The notes under the pieces were generated by a model. The model was not told the origin of the DNA. It worked only from the letters and a program-made list of their open reading frames with translations, and did not search any database. Both the position numbers and the translations under genes were made by a program. Source: Mesorhizobium_K sp040049215 (lineage in GTDB: Bacteria > Pseudomonadota > Alphaproteobacteria > Rhizobiales > Rhizobiaceae). Taken from it: a stretch of DNA of 64,000 nt. The stretch covers positions 625,812 to 689,811 of the forward strand of contig NZ_JBDZDN010000003.1 in assembly GCF_040049215.1 (NCBI RefSeq), given 5' to 3'. This document shows, piece by piece, positions 42,371 through 53,146 of the stretch; within the stretch, counting starts at the first letter, position 1, and every line of letters starts with the position of its first letter.

Positions 42371-44803
42371 ATGATTCGACTGGTCGGTTATTTCTTCGGC
42401 ATCGGCACGGCGCTTGCGCTGCTTGTGGCGGCGGGGATCGGCGTGTTCGTCGGAAACCTGGCCAAGGACCTGCCCGACTACGAGGTGCTGTCGAAATACG
42501 AGCCGCCGGTCACCACCCGCGTGCATGCTTCGGACGGCGCGCTGATGAGCGAGTTTGCTCGCCAGCGCCGCCTCTACCTGCCCATCCAGGCGGTTCCCGA
42601 CCGGGTCAAGGCGGCGTTCCTTTCGGCCGAGGACAAGAATTTCTACACCCATCCCGGCATCGACGTTGCCGGCCTGTTCCGCGCGGTCGTCAACAACATA
42701 CAGACAGGCGCCCGCCAGGGTGCTTCGACGATCACGCAGCAGGTGGCCAAGAACTTCCTGCTCACCAAGGACCAGACCTACGAACGCAAGATCAAGGAAG
42801 CGATCCTGTCGTTCCGTATCGAGCAGGCCTTCCCCAAGGACCGCATCCTGGAGCTCTACCTCAACGAGATATTCTTCGGCCTCAACGCCTATGGCGTGGC
42901 CGGTGCGGCGCTCACCTATTTCGACAAGTCGGTCAACGAACTGACGGTTTCGGAATCCGCCTACCTCGCGGCGCTGCCGAAAGGCCCGGCGAACTACCAT
43001 CCGTTCCGGCATACCGATCGCGCGGTCGAGCGCCGCAACTGGGTCATCGACCAGATGGTGGAGAACGGATACGTCTCGCGCGAGGAGGGCGACAAGGCGA
43101 AGTCCGAGCCGCTCGGGGTCAAGCCGCGCCGCACGGGTACATATCTGTTCGCGGGCGAATACTTCACCGAGGAAGTCCGCCGCGAGATCATCTCGCGCTA
43201 TGGCGAGAACGCGCTCTACGAAGGCGGACTTTCGGTCCGCACGACAATCGACCCCAAGATGCAGCTCATTGCCCGCAAGGCGATGCAGAACGGGCTGTTG
43301 AAATACGACACGCTGCGCGGCTACCGTGGCCCGGTGGCGCGGATCGAGATGGGCGCCGACTGGGGCGTGCCGCTGGGCGAGGTCAAGGCGCTCGCCGACG
43401 TGCCTGAGTGGCGCCTCGCCGTGGTGCTGGAAAGTTCGGACGCCGGACTGTCGATCGGGCTGCAGCCGAAGCGGGAGATTTCCGGTGCGCTCTCCGCCGA
43501 GCGCGAGACCGCAACCGTGGCCGCCGAGGACATGAGCTTCGCCATGCGCCACATCGTCGACGGCAAGCGCGTGAAGGCCGATTCCCCCGCCGAGGTGCTG
43601 AAGGCCGGGGACGTCGTTTACGTCGAGAAGAAGGAAGGCGCAGCCTATCAGCTCCGCCAGATTCCCTCCGTCTCGGGCGGGCTGGTGGCAATGGACCCGC
43701 ATACGGGCCGCGTGCTGGCGATGGTCGGCGGCTTCTCCTTTGCGCAATCCGAATTCAACCGCGCCACACAGGCGATGCGCCAGCCCGGCTCGTCGTTCAA
43801 GCCGATTGTTTATGCCGCGGCGCTGGACAACGGCTACACGCCGGCCTCGGTCATCATGGACGGGCCGATCACCATCAAGTCGGGCAACACGACCTGGACG
43901 CCGAAGAACTACGACAGCAAGTCGGCCGGCCCTTCCACGCTGCGGGCCGGCATCGAGCGTTCGCGCAACCTGATGACGGTGCGGCTCGCCCACGACATGG
44001 GCATGAAGATCGTCGCCGAATATGCGGAGCGCTTCGGCGTCTACGATCATCTGGCGCCCTACCTGCCGATGGCGCTGGGCTCCGGCGAGACGACGGTGAT
44101 GCGCATGGTCTCGGCCTATTCGGTGATGGCCAATGGCGGACGCCAGATCAAGCCGTCGCTGATCGACCGTATCCAGGACCGCTACGGCAAGACCGTCTAC
44201 AAGCATGACGAGCGCGGCTGCGAAGGCTGCGTGGCGCAGGAATGGACGAACCAGGTCGAGCCGGAACTCGTCGACAACGCCGACCAGGTGCTCGATCCGA
44301 TGACCGCTTACCAGATCACGTCGATGATGGAAGGCGTGGTCCTGCGCGGCACGGCGACGACGCTGCTCGAACTCAACCGTCCGGTCGCCGGCAAGACCGG
44401 CACCACGAATGACGAGAAGGACGCTTGGTTCATCGGCTTCACGCCGAACCTGGTCGTCGGCCTTTATATCGGCTTCGACCAGCCGCAGACGCTGGGCAAG
44501 GGCACGACCGGCGGCGGGCTGGCCGCGCCGATCTTCAAGGAATTCATGGCCGAGGCTCTCAAGGACACGCCGCCGGTGAACTTCCAGGTTCCGGAAGGCA
44601 TGACCCTCATCGCCATCAACCGCAAGACCGGCATGCGCGCCGAAGAGGGCGAGCCGGGTACGATCATGGAAGCCTTCAAGCCCGGCACAGGGCCGGCCGA
44701 CAGCTATTGGGTCATCGGCATGGATGCGGGCGGCGAAATGGGCGAGACGATCTCGCCCTCCGCGAACCGGGCGATCCAGTCCGGGGGGGGCGGCCTGTAT
44801 TAG
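42371..44803 (+). CDS. mrcA: penicillin-binding protein 1A
   Basis: An 810-residue bifunctional class A PBP (glycosyltransferase and transpeptidase). The membrane anchor is at 1-30. GT51 motifs are SAEDKNFYTHPGIDVAG and QGASTITQQVAKNFLL (near 85 and 110). The transpeptidase shows RQPGSSFKPIVYAA (Ser-x-x-Lys), ERSRNLMTVRLA (SxN) and AGKTGTTNDEKDAWFIGF (KTG). An OB-like region lies between (about 310-440). The ATG at 42371 with GGAGCGGG upstream gives the anchor at the start. The frame is open to 42188, which is not family-like. Confidence 0.95.
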   Translation: MIRLVGYFFGIGTALALLVAAGIGVFVGNLAKDLPDYEVLSKYEPPVTTRVHASDGALMSEFARQRRLYLPIQAVPDRVKAAFLSAEDKNFYTHPGIDVAGLFRAVVNNIQTGARQGASTITQQVAKNFLLTKDQTYERKIKEAILSFRIEQAFPKDRILELYLNEIFFGLNAYGVAGAALTYFDKSVNELTVSESAYLAALPKGPANYHPFRHTDRAVERRNWVIDQMVENGYVSREEGDKAKSEPLGVKPRRTGTYLFAGEYFTEEVRREIISRYGENALYEGGLSVRTTIDPKMQLIARKAMQNGLLKYDTLRGYRGPVARIEMGADWGVPLGEVKALADVPEWRLAVVLESSDAGLSIGLQPKREISGALSAERETATVAAEDMSFAMRHIVDGKRVKADSPAEVLKAGDVVYVEKKEGAAYQLRQIPSVSGGLVAMDPHTGRVLAMVGGFSFAQSEFNRATQAMRQPGSSFKPIVYAAALDNGYTPASVIMDGPITIKSGNTTWTPKNYDSKSAGPSTLRAGIERSRNLMTVRLAHDMGMKIVAEYAERFGVYDHLAPYLPMALGSGETTVMRMVSAYSVMANGGRQIKPSLIDRIQDRYGKTVYKHDERGCEGCVAQEWTNQVEPELVDNADQVLDPMTAYQITSMMEGVVLRGTATTLLELNRPVAGKTGTTNDEKDAWFIGFTPNLVVGLYIGFDQPQTLGKGTTGGGLAAPIFKEFMAEALKDTPPVNFQVPEGMTLIAINRKTGMRAEEGEPGTIMEAFKPGTGPADSYWVIGMDAGGEMGETISPSANRAIQSGGGGLY

Positions 44804-44930
44804 GTTCCCGGCCCGAATGCGCACCATGTCACTTCGCATCGTCGAATGACGCGCTAGCTCTTACCACTCGCCGTCGCCCCTCAAGATCGGTTCCCGTCAC
44901 CGGGGAGGCGCGCAAATCTCAGGCGGCAGG

Positions 44931-44954
44931 ATGGGCGGACCCAGGTTCGCCCAT
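44931..44954 (+). terminator. terminator-like hairpin after mrcA
   Basis: ATGGGCGGAC (44931-44940) pairs with GTTCGCCCAT (44945-44954) through a loop CCAG, 10 bp with one G-U. Only a short TT follows (TTCTGCG), so termination is likely but weak. It lies 128 bases after the mrcA stop and 100 before prfB. Confidence 0.5.
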
Positions 44955-45054
44955 TTCTGCGTCCGAGCTTATCTTTGCTTTACAGGTGCGGACCGCATCC
45001 CTATGTTCCGCGCCGATTCAACCACCTCCTTTTGATGGAAAGCCCAATCCAGCC

Positions 45055-46186
45055 ATGCGCGCGGAAACCGAAAAGCTCGTCGACGAAATCAGGCAGGGCA
45101 TAACCCTGCTGAGGAGGCATCTTTGACTGGGATCAGGCGCTGAAGCGGCTTGATTACCTGAACATGCGCGCCGAGGATTCCATGCTCTGGAACGACGCGC
45201 AGGAAGCCCAGAAACTGATGCGGGAGCGCCAGGGCCTGGAAGACGGCGTGAAGGCGGTCCGCGAACTGACACGGGCGCTGGAAGACAATATCGGGCTCAT
45301 CGAACTCGGTGAGGAAGAGGACGACCAGCCCGTCGTCGACGAGGCGGAAGCCGCGATCCGCTCGATGGCGGGCGAGGTCAAGGCGCGCCAGATCGAGACC
45401 ATGCTCTCGGGCGAAGCCGACGCCAACGACACCTATCTTGAAGTCCATGCCGGCGCCGGAGGCACCGAAAGCCAGGACTGGGCCTCGATGCTGCTGCGCA
45501 TGTACACCCGCTGGGCCGAGCGCCGCCGCTTCAAGGTCGAGGTGCTGGAAGTGCACGACGGCGAAGAGGCCGGCATCAAGTCGGCCACCGTGCTGATCAA
45601 GGGTCACAACGCCTATGGCTGGCTGAAGACGGAATCGGGCGTGCACCGCCTCGTTCGCATCTCGCCTTATGACAGCAACGCCCGCCGGCATACTTCCTTC
45701 GCCAGCGTCTGGGTCTATCCCGTCATCGACGACTCGATCGAGATCGAGGTCAGCGAGTCGGACGTGCGCATCGATACCTACCGCTCGTCGGGTTCCGGCG
45801 GCCAGCATGTCAACACGACGGATTCGGCGGTGCGTATCACCCATCTCGCGACGGGAATCGCGGTGGCCTGCCAGGCCGAGCGCTCGCAGCACAAGAACAA
45901 GGCCAAAGCCTGGGAGATGTTGCGCTCGCGCCTCTACGAGGAGGAGCTGAAGAAGCGCGAGGCCGCGGCCAGCGCGACCGAAGCGTCGAAATCCGACATC
46001 GGCTGGGGCCACCAGATCCGTTCCTACGTCCTCCAGCCCTACCAGCTCGTGAAGGACCTGCGCACCGGCGTCGAGAACACGAGCCCGTCCGACGTGCTCG
46101 ACGGCGATCTCGATGAGTTCATGGAGGCATCGCTGTCGCTGCGCATCGAAGGCGGGGCAGGGCAGCCGGTCGCGGATATCGAGTAG
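45055..46186 (+). CDS. prfB: peptide chain release factor 2, programmed +1 frameshift
   Basis: RF2 of 376 residues, which reads UGA and UAA stops. The reading frame is in two parts. The first (45055-45123) encodes MRAETEKLVDEIRQGITLLRRHL and stops at the UGA at 45124-45126. The second starts in the +1 frame at 45125 with GAC, giving DWDQALKRLDYLNMRAEDSMLW. Near residue 250 the GGQ motif (SGSGGQHVN) lies in the release domain, and a variant of the RF2 tripeptide SPF is SPYDSNARRHTSF near 205. Full function depends on the recoding site at 45112. Confidence 0.96.
45112..45127 (+). promoter_or_regulatory. prfB programmed +1 frameshift site
   Basis: AGGAGG (45112-45117), CAT, CTT, TGA, C (45121-45127). 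An internal Shine-Dalgarno three bases before the CTT slippery codon and UGA-C, the same layout as in Escherichia coli prfB. When RF2 is scarce, the ribosome pauses at UGA and slips +1, so RF2 controls its own synthesis. Confidence 0.95.
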
Positions 46187-46435
46187 GCCGTTAAGCTTTC
46201 GTTAACCATGCGGGCGCAGCATTCGCGATGCGGATGCCGGCGCAGGCTGCGACATTGTGCACTGCAGCAAAAATCTTGCGTTGGCGAAAGAATCGCTCCA
46301 GCATCGGGGGTACTGGAGGAGGAAAAGCATTCAGCCGGACGCGGCTTATCTGCGCTGACGGGCGGCGAAGGGAAGACACGGATCCTGGGACGGGCAAGCG
46401 AAAGCTTGACGAACTCGTTTTGACAGGAATGAGCC

Positions 46436-46813
46436 ATGTCCTACCACGCAAGCATGTCGGCCACGACGAGCCGGACACTCCAAAAGCGCCTTACCCCGTA
46501 TCTCGGCGCCGCCGCACTGGCGGCCTGCCTGGCGATGCCCGCCGCGGCGCATGACGCCATCCCCACGGCGGCCAAGCCGCAGGGCTGGTCCTATCCTTTC
46601 TCCTGCTGCTCCGGCTACGATTGCCGCGAAGTTTCGTCCAAGCAGATCAGCGAGAAGCCGGAAGGCTATGTCATCAAGGGCACGGGCGAGATCGTCGCCT
46701 ATTCCGATATGCGCCTGAAGGATTCGCCCGATGGCGAGTTCCACTGGTGCTCGGTGGCAGGGGCGGACGATTCCCGCACCATCTGCCTTTTCGTCCCGCC
46801 GCGCTCCTACTGA
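46436..46813 (+). CDS. small exported protein, hypothetical
   Basis: A 125-residue exported protein. The signal peptide ends near AMPAAAHDAIP. The mature part has four to five Cys, including a CC pair (YPFSCCSGYDCREVSSKQI) and HWCSVAGADDSRTICLFVPP, which would suit disulfide bonds or metal binding in the periplasm. No family recognised. AGGA lies about 7 bases before the ATG. The gap before it (46187-46435) has no clear gene. Confidence 0.7.
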   Translation: MSYHASMSATTSRTLQKRLTPYLGAAALAACLAMPAAAHDAIPTAAKPQGWSYPFSCCSGYDCREVSSKQISEKPEGYVIKGTGEIVAYSDMRLKDSPDGEFHWCSVAGADDSRTICLFVPPRSY

Positions 46814-47207
46814 GCCGCGCTTCCGACGCGAGGTTGTGGGGGCATCCCGCTATGCTGCCGTTGGGTGGGCGGCGTAGCTTGACACGATCAGGCGCCAGTT
46901 CCGCGCGGGCCGCGGTCGCGGCAGCCTGGCCAGACGCCGACTGGTCGACCGGCAAGCCTGACTTCGGCAATCCAGGATTGGGGTCGAATACGGCCTCCGC
47001 GACGACGCAGATCAGCGCGCGGTCATCCATGCCAAGAATCTCAGGTAGGGCCGTCATTTCGGGGTGACCGGCCGATCATGATATGCGATCTGCCTTCCGG
47101 CAGCCGGACCGGCTGTCGGCTTTTTGCCGCATTTCGTGGTACAAGAGCGAAGGGACGGACAGCGCGACGAGATCGTTGCGCCGAGAGCATCTGAGAGGGG
47201 ACACCCG
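46814..47207. other. intergenic region, nothing recognised
   Basis: About 390 bases between the small exported protein and the OmpA gene. Open frames overlap here on both strands, but none has a good start, RBS or family feature. The promoter of the OmpA gene should be near its right end. Confidence 0.4.
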
Positions 47208-47864
47208 ATGACGAAAAAACTGATCGCCGTGCTGGCGGCCGCGGCTCTTGCCGGCGCCTGCTCGACCGATCCCTATACGGGCGAGCAAAAGGTCTCCAAC
47301 ACGGCCGGCGGCGCTGCCATCGGCGCCGGCCTCGGCGCACTTGCCGGCATGGCCGTCGGCGGCAGCAGGAACGCGCAGCGCAACGCCGTGCTGATCGGCG
47401 CGGGCCTGGGCGCGCTCACTGGCGGGGCGATCGGCGCGACGATGGACAAGAACGAAGCCGAGCTTCGCGCTCAGCTCCAGGGCACTGGGGTCAGCGTGAC
47501 GCGCGTCGGCGACCAGGTTGTCCTCAACATGCCGTCGGACATCACGTTCGACATCGACAGGGATGCAATCAAACCGAGCTTCCGGCAGACGCTGAACTCG
47601 GTCGCGATCGTGCTCAATCGCTATCAGCAAACCGTGGTGGACATATTCGGCAACACCGACTCGACAGGCAGCGACGCCCATAACCAGGACTTGTCGCAAC
47701 GTCGTGCTCTGGCGGTCGCCAACTATCTTAACCAGCAGGGGGTCGATTCACGCCGCTTCGCGGTCACCGGCTTCGGCTCCAGCAGGCCGATCGCGACGAA
47801 CTCGACGGCCGAAGGGCGCGCACTCAATCGCCGCGTCGAGATCCAGCTGTCGCCGCTGACCTGA
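47208..47864 (+). CDS. OmpA-family lipoprotein
   Basis: A 218-residue outer-membrane lipoprotein. The signal ends in LAGACSTDP, lipobox LAGAC, so the mature Cys is near residue 19. Residues about 30-80 are glycine-rich and hydrophobic (GGAAIGAGLGALAGMAVGG; NAVLIGAGLGALTGGAIGATMDK, a YMGG/Gly-zipper pattern). Residues 105-218 are an OmpA C-terminal domain (ITFDIDRDAIKPSF, GNTDSTGSDAHNQDLSQRRALAVANYL, GFGSSRPIATNSTAEGRALNRRVEI) that binds peptidoglycan. It links the outer membrane to the wall. A terminator follows at 47894. Confidence 0.92.
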   Translation: MTKKLIAVLAAAALAGACSTDPYTGEQKVSNTAGGAAIGAGLGALAGMAVGGSRNAQRNAVLIGAGLGALTGGAIGATMDKNEAELRAQLQGTGVSVTRVGDQVVLNMPSDITFDIDRDAIKPSFRQTLNSVAIVLNRYQQTVVDIFGNTDSTGSDAHNQDLSQRRALAVANYLNQQGVDSRRFAVTGFGSSRPIATNSTAEGRALNRRVEIQLSPLT

Positions 47865-47893
47865 CCGGTTTCAGACAGGCGTAAAAATGGAAG

Positions 47894-47915
47894 CGGCCCC
47901 GAACGGGGCCGTTTT
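47894..47915 (+). terminator. rho-independent terminator
   Basis: CGGCCCC (47894-47900) pairs with GGGGCCG (47905-47911), loop GAAC, then TTTT. It ends the OmpA gene 30 bases after its stop. The convergent helicase stop is 25 bases further. Confidence 0.85.
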
Positions 47916-47936
47916 CACGTTTGAGACAATCGAAGC

Positions 47937-49628
<1,692 letters not shown>

Positions 49629-49739
49629 TGCGATAGGCGCAGACCCGCGTTTTGTCAACTTAAATGCCGGTAATGTAAGGATCACAACCGTATTATGATT
49701 AGCGGCTAACGTTAATCGCGAGCCGGCTTCCAGGCCGCC

Positions 49740-50513
49740 TCAATAGCGAAACTGCTCGGCCAGGATGCGCTCGTTCCACGAGTGGCCGGGGTCGAACAGC
49801 AGGGTCGCGGTCTTGGTCTGCGACTCCCGCACGGTGACCGAGATCACCGACTTCACCTCGACATGGTCGGCCGACGCGTTCACCGGCCGCTTTCCGGGCT
49901 CCAGTATGTCGAAGCGCACGGTCGCCTTGTCGGACAGCAGCGCGCCGCGCCAGCGGCGCGGCCGGAACGGGCTGACCGGCGTCAGCGCAAGCAGCGGCGC
50001 GTCGAGCGGGAGGATGGGTCCGTAGGCGGACAAATTGTAGGCGGTGGAGCCGGCCGGCGTCGCCACCATGACGCCGTCGCAGTTGAGCTCGTCGAGCCTC
50101 ACCTTGCCGTCGATGGCGATCCTGATCTTCGCCGTCTGGTAGGACTGGCGCCAGAGCGCGACTTCGTTGATGGCGAGCGCCGCCTGCTTGTCGCCGGTCT
50201 CGGTCTCGGCCTCCATCTCGAGGGGGCGGATCGTCTCGGGCAGCGCGGCCGCGATCCGCCGCGGCAGGGCGTCGGCGCGGAACTCGTTCATCAGGAAGCC
50301 GATCGTGCCGCGGTTCATGCCGTAGACGAGCTTGCCGGTGCTCATCGTCTCGCGCAGCGTCTGCAGCAGGAAGCCGTCGCCGCCGAGCGCCACGACGACG
50401 TCGGCCTCGGCGACCGTCGCCTGTCCATAGCGCGAGATCAGCTCCGCCGCCGCGGCGCGCGCGTCGTCGACATCCGACGACACGAAGGCGAACTTCTCTG
50501 CGGCTGTGCTCAT
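49740..50513 (-). CDS. nadK: NAD kinase
   Basis: A 257-residue NAD kinase, which makes NADP. The phosphate/diacylglycerol-kinase-like core shows VVVALGGDGFLLQTLRE (GGDG near 65), GMNRGTIGFLMNEF (NxGxxGFL pattern) and LNCDGVMVATPAGSTAYNLSAYGPIL with the C-terminal beta-sandwich. The N-terminus is MSTAAEKFAFVSSDVDDARAA. It is on the same strand as the helicase but separated by about 110 bases. Confidence 0.95.
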   Translation of the reverse strand: MSTAAEKFAFVSSDVDDARAAAAELISRYGQATVAEADVVVALGGDGFLLQTLRETMSTGKLVYGMNRGTIGFLMNEFRADALPRRIAAALPETIRPLEMEAETETGDKQAALAINEVALWRQSYQTAKIRIAIDGKVRLDELNCDGVMVATPAGSTAYNLSAYGPILPLDAPLLALTPVSPFRPRRWRGALLSDKATVRFDILEPGKRPVNASADHVEVKSVISVTVRESQTKTATLLFDPGHSWNERILAEQFRY

Positions 50514-50702
50514 GCTTTCGCGGTCGGTCCCGATGGGAGGCGGTGAGGGGTTAGCACGGGGCGTTGCCAGTGCAAAGGGATGGGCTTGCCGCGCATGTCC
50601 GGTTGATTAAAGCCCAGCCTCCGGTAGAACGCTTCTATCCGACGGCGAATGGCACTAGAATGCCGGCATCGAAGTCGACGTAAAGCGACCAAAGGAGAAA
50701 AT

Positions 50703-50858
50703 ATGGCGCGCGCGCCCAACTACAATCACGAACGCAAGGAACGCGACCGGCAAAAGGCCGCCAAGAAGGCGGAGAAGGCGGCGGCCAAGGCGGCAGCCAG
50801 GAACGAGCGGACGCCCAAGGACGAGGAAGTCGCTGCCGAGGAAGCGGAGTCCGAATAG
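50703..50858 (+). CDS. small highly charged protein
   Basis: A 51-residue protein, MARAPNYNHERKERDRQKAAKK at the start, then an Ala/Lys helix (AEKAAAKAAARNER) and an acidic tail (KDEEVAAEEAESE). No family recognised beyond a general small charged type common in rhizobia. The RBS AAAGGAGAAA is well placed 8 bases before the ATG. It converges on the DUF982 gene with 6 bases between stops. Confidence 0.6.
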   Translation: MARAPNYNHERKERDRQKAAKKAEKAAAKAAARNERTPKDEEVAAEEAESE

Positions 50859-50864
50859 GTCCGG

Positions 50865-51119
50865 CTAGGTTCCGGTGGCGACCGTCACGCCGGCCTCGCG
50901 GGCAACCGCGAGGAAGGCGCGGCGGGCCGACATGATCGGCTTGGCGCCGGCGATCGCATCATGGCAGGCCTGGAGGGCCTCCCTGTGCTTGGGGCTTCTC
51001 TTGCCCGGCCAGCTGTTGAGGAGGAAGTCGGAAGCGTCCTGAGCGGTTCGCAGGACCTTTTCCTGGACCGGCGAGCCGAACTTTACGGCGACCGGAACGT
51101 CGAAGCGGGTGTTTGACAT
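50865..51119 (-). CDS. DUF982 domain-containing protein
   Basis: An 84-residue DUF982 protein, a family almost confined to Rhizobiales and often plasmid- or island-borne. The pattern runs FDVPVAVKFGSPVQEKVLRTAQDASDFLLNSWPGKRSPKHREALQACHDAIAGAKPIMSARRAFLAVAREAG. Function unknown. It uses the ATG at 51119, and an RBS is not obvious. Confidence 0.85.
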   Translation of the reverse strand: MSNTRFDVPVAVKFGSPVQEKVLRTAQDASDFLLNSWPGKRSPKHREALQACHDAIAGAKPIMSARRAFLAVAREAGVTVATGT

Positions 51120-51194
51120 TGCCGCTCATAGGACATCGGCTTCGCCAAGACCAGCCCCAAGCGCCCGCTAGGCATGACGAACGCCCGCCAGAGC

Positions 51195-51530
51195 CTACTT
51201 GCAGACCATGCGCACGCGACCGCCCTCGGTCTGGTTTTTGCACTCCAGCTTGCCCGAAGCAGTCGTGACGACGGGAGCCCGGGTCTTTCGTCGCGGTGAG
51301 GTCTTCTTGGCAGGCGGCGGCGGGAAGTTCGAGGCGACGACAACCGGCTCAGGCTGCTTGCGCCGCATCCATGACGGGAGCAGCGGCTTTGCCGGCATCA
51401 CGTTGAAGCTCGGCAGCGCAAGCGGCTTGTCCACGACCACGGTTCCATCGGAAGTGCGCGAGCATGCGCCAAGCGGCAGCAGCAAGCTGCCCGCCACGAC
51501 GATCATGCCGATCCTGCGCGTGTCCACCAT
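51195..51530 (-). CDS. putative small lipoprotein
   Basis: A 111-residue protein with a lipoprotein-like start (GMIVVAGSLLLPLGACSRTSDG, lipobox LGAC near residue 23), then a Pro-rich region (NFPPPPAKKTSPRRKTRAP) and a C-terminal pattern TTASGKLECKNQTEGGRVRMVCK with two Cys likely to pair. No family recognised. It is the last gene before the low-GC stretch and the tRNA fragment. The ATG at 51530 is chosen. Confidence 0.65.
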   Translation of the reverse strand: MVDTRRIGMIVVAGSLLLPLGACSRTSDGTVVVDKPLALPSFNVMPAKPLLPSWMRRKQPEPVVVASNFPPPPAKKTSPRRKTRAPVVTTASGKLECKNQTEGGRVRMVCK

Positions 51531-51636
51531 GGTCACAGAATAATCCAGATTTGCCAAAGTTCCGTGGGCACCACGATCATGGAGATTTTGGGGCGGGAAG
51601 TGGGAAAGTTAAGGGTGCTCGCCGCTGGCTGCCCGC

Positions 51637-52866
51637 TTAAGGTGCAAGGAGAGGAACAAGAACTGATTTAGAGCCCTTATACTTAAACAAAGTTACTTTC
51701 CGAGATCCCGAAACCTGCTGTTTCACGACATCGACTTCCGCATAGTATTGTTCTCCGTCCAGAGGAGAATTCACCACAATATCAACAGTCGCGGTTTCGC
51801 CTGGCTTAACGGTCGTCTCGAATGGTGTCATGGGATTGTTCCACGAGACCACATTTCCATCCGAGTCCAGGAGATGATAGCTCAGGAATTCGCGATCGGC
51901 GCCGTGATGCGAGTCCCATTCCAATGTGCTTTTGTTTGTCGCGGAAATCGTAACGGATATCGATCCTGAAGGGTCAACTTTGATGCGACTAGCATCATAT
52001 TCAAGTTTTGCCAAAAAGTCAGGCTCTCCTCTGCGGGGCCCGACCCTCAGACTGTAGTCATAGTAGTCGGCATTGTAATAGGAAACTCCAGTGACAAGAA
52101 CGGAAGCAAGAATAATCCTCACAACCTGCTGAACCGCGCCATGTAGTATGCCCAGAGTGATCACGTTTCTGTTCCTCAGGAACAGCACGCTGCACAGCGC
52201 GCCAAAAACAAGCGTCAGAGCCATGAGCATCACGTTTGGGGCGTGCAGAAGGGAAAACAGGACGGATGAGGTCAATACCGCCGCGAGTTTCCCTCTGAAG
52301 AGTTGAAGCGCTCTGACCAGGACGACGCTCTGCAAAAGGAACTGCTGTGCGAATCCCGACAGGAGACCCTCAGACAGTTCAGCAGTGAAATGACCGGAGG
52401 CGACATATCTCTCCAAAGAAATCGACTGCGACAAGGCAAGGCCAACCACCATAGCGATAGCCAGAATAACGCACAGGGCGACGAGACATTCACGTCCCGA
52501 CGTCCACAAATTGTCGAATCGTATGCCAAGTTCGCGGAAAGAATAGCGTCGGATAAAATTGCTGAACAAAATAAAGGCGATGAGAACTACAACCAAAACG
52601 GCACGTATGAATTCCTTTTCCAGCCAAATCCCGTAGAAAAAGTTCGACAGGATTTCGGGAAAAGGCAACTCCAGGCGGTAGATACCCCAATGATAGAACG
52701 GGACCATCCACCGATGGATGAAAAGCAGTCCAAAAATGAACAAAAGCTCGAATAGAGAGATGCGCCTTGAATGCGCCGCGTAAAACGCCCTAACCCATGC
52801 CAACGTCAGATCATCCCCCGTTGGCGAACACCATACATTCGGCTTCCGGACCGCGCCACAGGGCAC
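51637..52866 (-). CDS. CPBP/Abi-like membrane protein with C-terminal beta domain
   Basis: A 409-residue protein, the first two thirds with about six to eight membrane helices. The CPBP (CAAX-protease/bacteriocin-processing) layout is present: motif 2 SVLFSLLHAPN and motif 3 TLGILHGAVQQ. Motif 1, usually EExxxR, reads GFAQQFLLQSVVLVR, with QQ in place of EE, so activity is doubtful. Residues about 290-409 look like a soluble Ig-like or Wzt-like beta domain (GSISVTISATNKSTLEWDS). Codon use is clearly less GC-rich than its left neighbours. GTG at 52866 is used, but the start is uncertain. It adjoins the tRNA fragment and integrase. Confidence 0.65.
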   Translation of the reverse strand: MPCGAVRKPNVWCSPTGDDLTLAWVRAFYAAHSRRISLFELLFIFGLLFIHRWMVPFYHWGIYRLELPFPEILSNFFYGIWLEKEFIRAVLVVVLIAFILFSNFIRRYSFRELGIRFDNLWTSGRECLVALCVILAIAMVVGLALSQSISLERYVASGHFTAELSEGLLSGFAQQFLLQSVVLVRALQLFRGKLAAVLTSSVLFSLLHAPNVMLMALTLVFGALCSVLFLRNRNVITLGILHGAVQQVVRIILASVLVTGVSYYNADYYDYSLRVGPRRGEPDFLAKLEYDASRIKVDPSGSISVTISATNKSTLEWDSHHGADREFLSYHLLDSDGNVVSWNNPMTPFETTVKPGETATVDIVVNSPLDGEQYYAEVDVVKQQVSGSRKVTLFKYKGSKSVLVPLLAP

Positions 52867-52939
52867 ACGCTAGCTTCGACGATCGCCTTATGCTTGCGCC
52901 ACATCTGCATTTCGTTCCAGGCTAACAGGCTAAGTTTTT

Positions 52940-52988
52940 TGGTGCCCCCGGAGAGGATTGAACTCCCGACCTTCGGTTTACAAAACCG
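52940..52988 (-). repeat. 3' fragment of tRNA-Thr(UGU), attachment site
   Basis: Reading the minus strand, the sequence matches the 3' half of a tRNA: anticodon stem and loop TTTGTAA (anticodon UGU), ACCGA, AGGTC, T-arm GGGAGTTCAATCCTCTC, acceptor CGGGGGC and ACCA. The D-arm and the 5' acceptor half (expected GCCCCCG) are absent upstream, so it is not an intact tRNA. Homology stops in the anticodon stem, which is a usual crossover place for tyrosine integrases. It is best read as the att site left by the element whose integrase follows. Confidence 0.8.
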
Positions 52989-53080
52989 GCATCAAGTAGT
53001 TTCAGCATCTTTCTGAGCCGATCACGCGGTCCTGAAAAGCCATTTTATTTCCGCAATTTACGTGCTGGGTGCGTCACAGA

Positions 53081-53100
53081 TCGTAACGCATTGTAACGCG
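53081..53100. repeat. short direct repeat before integrase
   Basis: The unit GTAACGC occurs at 53083-53089 and again at 53093-53099, 10 bases apart, about 50 bases before the integrase start. The spacing equals one helical turn. It may be an integrase arm-type or excisionase/repressor binding site. Confidence 0.5.
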
Positions 53101-53146
53101 GGGTATCGCCGCTGTTCGTTCCCCCGACGCTCCCCTGGATGAATGC

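Noticed and set aside
42002..44839. A 945-codon open frame on the minus strand across the amidase and mrcA genes
   Set aside because: It is the antisense shadow of clearly recognisable mrcA. Its protein has no family features, and its composition is that of complement of GC-rich coding sequence.
45164..45166. ATG at 45164 as the start of prfB
   Set aside because: The preceding frame plus the CTT TGA C recoding site and the AGGAGG give the full RF2 N-terminus. The internal ATG would lose 36 residues.
52940..52988. Intact tRNA-Thr gene
   Set aside because: Only the half from the anticodon arm to CCA is present. The D-arm and 5' acceptor strand are missing in the upstream sequence.
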